Assembly: GCA_023231115.1 (NCBI GenBank)
Contig: JALNWA010000001.1
Coordinates: 186,001 to 250,000 of the forward strand
Origin: Candidatus Altimarinota bacterium
GTDB lineage: Bacteria > Patescibacteriota > Gracilibacteria > UBA1369 > LOWO2-01-FULL-3
DNA length: 64,000 bases
Direction: 5' to 3'
Shown here one piece after another: positions 60,553 to 64,000 of the stretch. Below the pieces are notes generated by a model, which made no database searches, was not told the origin of the DNA, and was given only the letters and a program-made list of their open reading frames with translations. Made by a program: the position numbers and the translations under genes. Position 1 is the first letter of the stretch. Each line of letters begins with the position of its first letter.

Positions 60553-61077
60553 ATGAAGAACATTTTTGCATCAGGAAAAATAAAAGGGCTTGAAATAGCG
60601 AAATTATCGCTTGGTGGATATTTGCTATACATGGGCATAAATTTCATAGCGAGTATGCTGATAGTTTTTGGCGGACTCAAAATTTACGGATGGCAAATAG
60701 GGGAGAGGATATTGCCTTTTGTCGACAAAAATATTTTAAATCTCGCGTCAAACTACAATATTGCAATAATAGCTTTTGTAATCGCGTTTATAATTCCGCT
60801 GATTGAAGAAATAATTTTTAGAGGACTTTTATTAAACTACCTCATAGAAAAAACAAATATTCACAGCAAAATTGTGGTGATTTTGTCTGCTGTAATTTAC
60901 GCATTATTGATGGCAACTTTGTTCTCAAACTTTAGCAAAATTCTCCCTATTTTTGTGTTTGGACTAATCGCAAGTGCCATCACGATAAAGGCAAAATCTC
61001 TTTATCCGGCCATAATTTTGCACGTACTAAACAATCTCATAGGCATAATTATAGAAATTTTTCTGTTCAAATTATAA
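60553..61077 (+). CDS. CPBP-family intramembrane protease-like protein
   Basis: A 174-aa protein with four to five membrane helices. IIPLIEEIIFRGLLLNYL contains motif 1 (EExxxR, Glu-Glu-x-x-x-Arg), and AIILHVLNN near the C-terminus is motif 3 (HxxxN). Motif 2, usually FxxxH, is replaced by a stretch without His (YALLMATLFSNF), so catalytic competence is uncertain. CPBP (Abi) proteins process prenylated or bacteriocin-type substrates. Divergent from the PH-domain/ruvB pair. Confidence 0.75.
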   Translation: MKNIFASGKIKGLEIAKLSLGGYLLYMGINFIASMLIVFGGLKIYGWQIGERILPFVDKNILNLASNYNIAIIAFVIAFIIPLIEEIIFRGLLLNYLIEKTNIHSKIVVILSAVIYALLMATLFSNFSKILPIFVFGLIASAITIKAKSLYPAIILHVLNNLIGIIIEIFLFKL

Positions 61078-61083
61078 TTCCTA

Positions 61084-61112
61084 TTGAAAATTTGGCTTAA
61101 ACAGTGTAAAAA
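61084..61112 (+). promoter_or_regulatory. Promoter of tRNA-Arg
   Basis: TTGAAA (61084-61089), 17 bp, TAAAAA (61107-61112), 20 nt before the tRNA. Confidence 0.5.
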
Positions 61113-61131
61113 TCCAAAGTAATCTCTACAT

Positions 61132-61208
<77 letters not shown>

Positions 61209-61219
61209 TTTTATAAGCC

Positions 61220-63235
61220 TTAAGCCTTCGCTCTTTCAATAAACTCTGCAACTCTTGGATCATTTTCCTGCTTTCTTAAGTCAGCAACGAAAGCTTTCAC
61301 GCTTTTGTTAACATAAACAGGGGTGGGTTCAGCTACAACTACATGGAGCTCACCACTTGCATCTGTCCAAGTACTAGCAAGTCTGCTAGGTCCAGCAGTG
61401 TTAACAAATTGCTGTTCGGTTGCATCTAAATAAAATTTATTAACAATGTCCATTCCAACATCAGCAATAGCCCTAAATCCGGCTTCCGCATCAGTTATGT
61501 CATATTTACCGTCTCTATCGACCAAAACTCCTGCGTCAAAAAGAGCTTTTAGAACACCGACACCGGCGAAATAATAACGTTCTCCTTCACTGCCTCGTTT
61601 ATTTGAGTTTTGCTCAACATATTCGGCAACGGTAGCAAGTTTTACCAAAAGTTGTTTCTTAAGGAATTTTTTATTAGCCTCTGAATTATCCTTTGAAAGA
61701 CCGCGCAATAATAGCTCAATACCTGCGGTTTCAGCTTTTAATTCATCCAAAACGGCTGAATCAACAGCTCCCTGCCCCAATCTTTCCTTTACATCAGCGT
61801 CTTCAACTGCGAAGATTGCATGACCCATTTCATGGAAAGCTGTATCTACTGCAGAAGATTTCTTGAAAGTTTCATCATCTATTTCTCCTGCTTGATTTGA
61901 TAGTTTTCCAAGCAAAGGAATTCTGGTCTTGGCCGCAGATTCGGCGCTAACATTTGCATGAAGCATAATTACCTCCCTTTCAGATTGTCCTTCTGTGTAA
62001 AAATGTAAATTCGGTCCAAACGCAAAAGGCTGGATATTCACGATTACAGGAGGAAATTCGTACGGTTTCGCAAGGGCATCCTTGTGTTCATCAAGAATTC
62101 CTTGACCGATAGGTTTTGATTTATCAATAATTTTGCTTAATTCGGCGGTTTCAGGGGTCTGGAATCCAAGTCTTATTTCCACGTCCACTTTACCGGCATC
62201 ACCTGAAGCCATTGGACAACTTTGTGGAATAAGCATAATAGGACATCCTTCTTTTGCCAATTTCACAGCACTTGCCTGAAGATCTTGCCACATTGTGTCA
62301 AGTTCTGCAGGATTTACATTTTCAGATCCGTAAACCTGTGCCATTTGTCTCAAATAAGCCGGAAAATTGCGATAAGTTTCCGGGATTTTGCCTTCCGCCA
62401 ATAATTTCTCTGATCTTTTAGCCAATTCTTCAAAATTATGAACAAGTTTTGAAAATTCAAATTTGAAAACATCCTTGAAAGGCTTGTCTTCTCTTTTATC
62501 ACTTTCAGGATTTGGCTGAATATCGTAAATATATTTAGCTCCCGGTTCAGCGCCAAGCTCAGTCTCGACTGATCCACCCGGTGCATCCGCCAATTCTATT
62601 TGTTTTGTATAAGCCTGATCCAAAAATTTTCCCGTAAGACTTGCACTGTCCAAAAATAACTGAAGTTCATCTCGTGCAACTCCAAGCCTTGCCAAACTTT
62701 CTTCCGGCAATTCTTTTACCCAGCGTCTTGATAGCTCAACAGAAGCCAATTGTCTCTCTGAAGAGGCCAAAACAAGCGTACGCCAAGCCTCAGGATTAAT
62801 CTCTCTTATATTTTCAAAGGCGCTCAAGTCTTGCATTCCCAAACATTTTTCTAAAAGATCAGAATCAGCCAAAGTTTTTCTAAGTTCGGCATTTTTTCTT
62901 GTTTTAGGAATTTCTTTAAGCCACTGTGCGGCTTTCAGGTCAATAACAGCTTTCGCTGAAGAATTCCATCTGCCTGCAACCGTGTCTTTTGCACGAGTAA
63001 ATAAATCCTCCACGCTATGAACATCAGAAGGGCACTTTGGCCACCCTTGGGTTTCCACATTTGTTCTGTCGACTGTAGATTTAAGTTGTCCGCGAACCTC
63101 GCGAGCTGTATTCACAGCCTGAGGCAAAGGTTCTCCTTTATGAAGAACATCAAGCCTGTTTCTATCATCAGGATTGAAATTTTCACCAAACCTAGGCTCT
63201 CTTTCGTCTTCTTGAGGAACACCATTAGTAGACAT
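61220..63235 (-). CDS. HEMGH metalloprotease-like protein of unknown family
   Basis: A 671-aa protein without signal peptide or membrane helix. HEMGH at 468-472 fits the HExxH zinc signature, and DELKAE at 497-502 supplies a plausible third ligand about 30 residues later. The HExxH...E[LE]xKA[DE] combination recalls M49-like (dipeptidyl-peptidase III-type) peptidases, though the family usually has HExxxH. Residues 1-380 are helical and unknown; 390-460 are beta-rich (VIVNIQPFAFGPNLHFYTEGQ, EVIMLHANVSAES). It follows a 138-aa gene by 33 nt and probably shares its CA-repeat promoter. Hydrolase activity is inferred, the family is not certain. Confidence 0.6.
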   Translation of the reverse strand: MSTNGVPQEDEREPRFGENFNPDDRNRLDVLHKGEPLPQAVNTAREVRGQLKSTVDRTNVETQGWPKCPSDVHSVEDLFTRAKDTVAGRWNSSAKAVIDLKAAQWLKEIPKTRKNAELRKTLADSDLLEKCLGMQDLSAFENIREINPEAWRTLVLASSERQLASVELSRRWVKELPEESLARLGVARDELQLFLDSASLTGKFLDQAYTKQIELADAPGGSVETELGAEPGAKYIYDIQPNPESDKREDKPFKDVFKFEFSKLVHNFEELAKRSEKLLAEGKIPETYRNFPAYLRQMAQVYGSENVNPAELDTMWQDLQASAVKLAKEGCPIMLIPQSCPMASGDAGKVDVEIRLGFQTPETAELSKIIDKSKPIGQGILDEHKDALAKPYEFPPVIVNIQPFAFGPNLHFYTEGQSEREVIMLHANVSAESAAKTRIPLLGKLSNQAGEIDDETFKKSSAVDTAFHEMGHAIFAVEDADVKERLGQGAVDSAVLDELKAETAGIELLLRGLSKDNSEANKKFLKKQLLVKLATVAEYVEQNSNKRGSEGERYYFAGVGVLKALFDAGVLVDRDGKYDITDAEAGFRAIADVGMDIVNKFYLDATEQQFVNTAGPSRLASTWTDASGELHVVVAEPTPVYVNKSVKAFVADLRKQENDPRVAEFIERAKA

Positions 63236-63268
63236 AGAAAAAAATAATTAAAAATTTAATTTAAAATA

Positions 63269-63685
63269 TTAATCCTGAACTTCGACTGTAAAAAAAGTAT
63301 AGTGCCCACTCCTGCTAGGTTCACGCAGACGAGGATTTCTACCAGACACCCTGTACGCAACCAAGCATTTTTTTCCATCAACAGTCACACCTTCACCAAC
63401 CATAACTTCTCCATCAGTTCCGTAATCAGCGCCTTTGGCATAATGAAGATTATGTAACAATCTAACAAAACCATGCGGGTATCTAGGATCGTATTTATCG
63501 CCAAAAAGCTCAGTAAGTCTTTCATTAGACACTACAGTGGGTCTAGTTGTATCCAAAGCAGATAGAGCATTTGACCCTGTATCACCCCTAACATTAGCGA
63601 CTTTTTCATCACCAACTGGGTTAACAGCCTCAGCATGTTTTTCCGATGGACCGACGGCATCAGGAGCTTTTCTTGAAATATCCAT
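63269..63685 (-). CDS. Small unknown protein upstream of the metalloprotease gene
   Basis: A 138-aa protein. The first 50 residues are disordered; the rest is one small domain with NERLTELFGDKYDPRYPHGFVRLLHNLHYAKGADYG and strands GEVMVGEGVTVDGKKCLVAYRV ending HYTFFTVEVQD. No signal peptide. It is the promoter-proximal gene of the pair with the metalloprotease-like gene and so might be its inhibitor, partner or substrate, which is inference. No family recognised. Confidence 0.55.
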   Translation of the reverse strand: MDISRKAPDAVGPSEKHAEAVNPVGDEKVANVRGDTGSNALSALDTTRPTVVSNERLTELFGDKYDPRYPHGFVRLLHNLHYAKGADYGTDGEVMVGEGVTVDGKKCLVAYRVSGRNPRLREPSRSGHYTFFTVEVQD

Positions 63686-63720
63686 ATATAAATCGTTTAT
63701 AAGATAATATTAACAATCAT

Positions 63721-63748
63721 ATAGTACCACACACACACACTTTGTCAA
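63721..63748 (-). promoter_or_regulatory. Promoter with a CA dinucleotide repeat as its spacer
   Basis: On the minus strand TTGACA (63743-63748), 16-bp spacer, TACTAT (63721-63726). The spacer is mostly a GT/CA repeat, (CA)6C at 63728-63740 on the plus strand. Gain or loss of one unit would shift the spacing by 2 bp (14 or 18), the classic layout for phase-variable promoter strength. Confidence 0.6.
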
Positions 63749-63807
63749 GTGGATATAAATATAGTCTTACTGAACAAAAATCGGTATTAAAAAGATTTTA
63801 GAAATTT

Positions 63808-63850
63808 TTTATAAAAATTTAATATTTTCTTAATGTCGACATGCTAAATT
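63808..63850 (+). promoter_or_regulatory. AATGTCG-type promoter (copy D), upstream of the right-edge gene
   Basis: TTTATAAA (63808-63815), 16 nt with TTTAA, AATGTCG (63832-63838), 6 nt ending TGC, -10-like TAAATT (63845-63850). It leaves a 90-nt leader to ATG 63950. Confidence 0.55.
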
Positions 63851-63949
63851 CCTCACGTTTACATCAAAATATTTGCCAAACATGTAAATACAAAAGCCTT
63901 AATTCATGCCCGAAAGCATGGTATAAAAATAACGAATAATCCAATTCTT

Positions 63950-64000
63950 ATGGCAATGAAATCTCCAACAGAACCGATACTTTTATCAGAGAAGGACTAT
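63950..64000 (+). CDS. 5' end of an unknown gene (partial)
   Basis: The frame opens at ATG 63950 with MAMKSPTEPILLSEKDY and runs off the window. Only 17 codons are visible, so nothing can be said about function; the A/T-rich leader and AATGTCG-type promoter upstream are the support for calling it. Another ATG at 63956 is possible. Confidence 0.4.
   Translation, partial: MAMKSPTEPILLSEKDY

Overview
The window is AT-rich (roughly 35-38% G+C by eye), gene-dense bacterial chromosome that looks like Patescibacteria/CPR. The grounds are compact core genes, genes overlapping as ATGA or TAATG, few Shine-Dalgarno sites, a leaderless-looking mRNA, and a large share of very long proteins I do not recognise. 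TGA is used as a normal stop (for example at the end of rnhB and of the 3025 gene), so the UGA-glycine code of Gracilibacteria and Absconditabacteria does not apply. Peregrinibacteria or a relative is my best guess, made without a database search.

Layout. 0-4 kb: cell-surface and membrane proteins, two with a C-terminal TGPE + hydrophobic + basic tail like a sortase-type signal, plus a NYN nuclease and a PH-domain membrane protein. 3.9-6.9 kb: two divergent peptidoglycan hydrolases without signal peptides, sharing an N-terminal module, with an MscL channel gene between them and a coiled-coil protein beside them. 7-12 kb: acyltransferase-kinase fusion, tRNA-Gln, endonuclease III, an exported M23 peptidase and ribosomal protein bL27. 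12.4-20.3 kb: a 764-aa proline-rich protein, an 860-aa protein with a PPDK/PpsA-type ATP-grasp domain, tRNA-His with a small cassette-like gene, and a 725-aa protein with repeated winged-helix-like modules. 20.5-31.3 kb: a tight five-gene operon of giant unknown proteins (1297, 354, 1508, 330 and 90 aa), divergent from trigger factor.

31.4-45 kb is mostly housekeeping: tig, an HTH regulator, rplS, rnhB, csaB, rfbA, rfbD, proS, a lipoprotein, an HNH endonuclease, rfbB, a WxcM/FdtA-like isomerase and infB. 45-61 kb holds rmuC, a CARDB protein, a UvrD helicase-nuclease, a truncated KilA-N gene, two more NYN nucleases, rpsA, clpC with a CIRCE-like site upstream, a lipoprotein, ruvB, a second PH-domain protein, a CPBP protease and tRNA-Arg. 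61-64 kb: an HEMGH metalloprotease-like protein and a small gene behind a promoter whose spacer is a CA repeat, then the start of another gene.

How it fits together. RfbA, RfbB, RfbD and the WxcM-like enzyme point to dTDP-deoxysugar synthesis, CsaB to pyruvylated wall polymer, and the TGPE proteins to a decorated envelope. The signal-less hydrolases and the giant membrane operon share an N-terminal module (third copy in the 330-aa operon protein), which is the best candidate here for an undescribed export or envelope-remodelling system. Four unlinked genes (NYN, coiled coil, KilA-N and the gene at the right edge) share one unusual promoter architecture, TTTATAAA-N16-AATGTCG followed by a -10, suggesting a small regulon.
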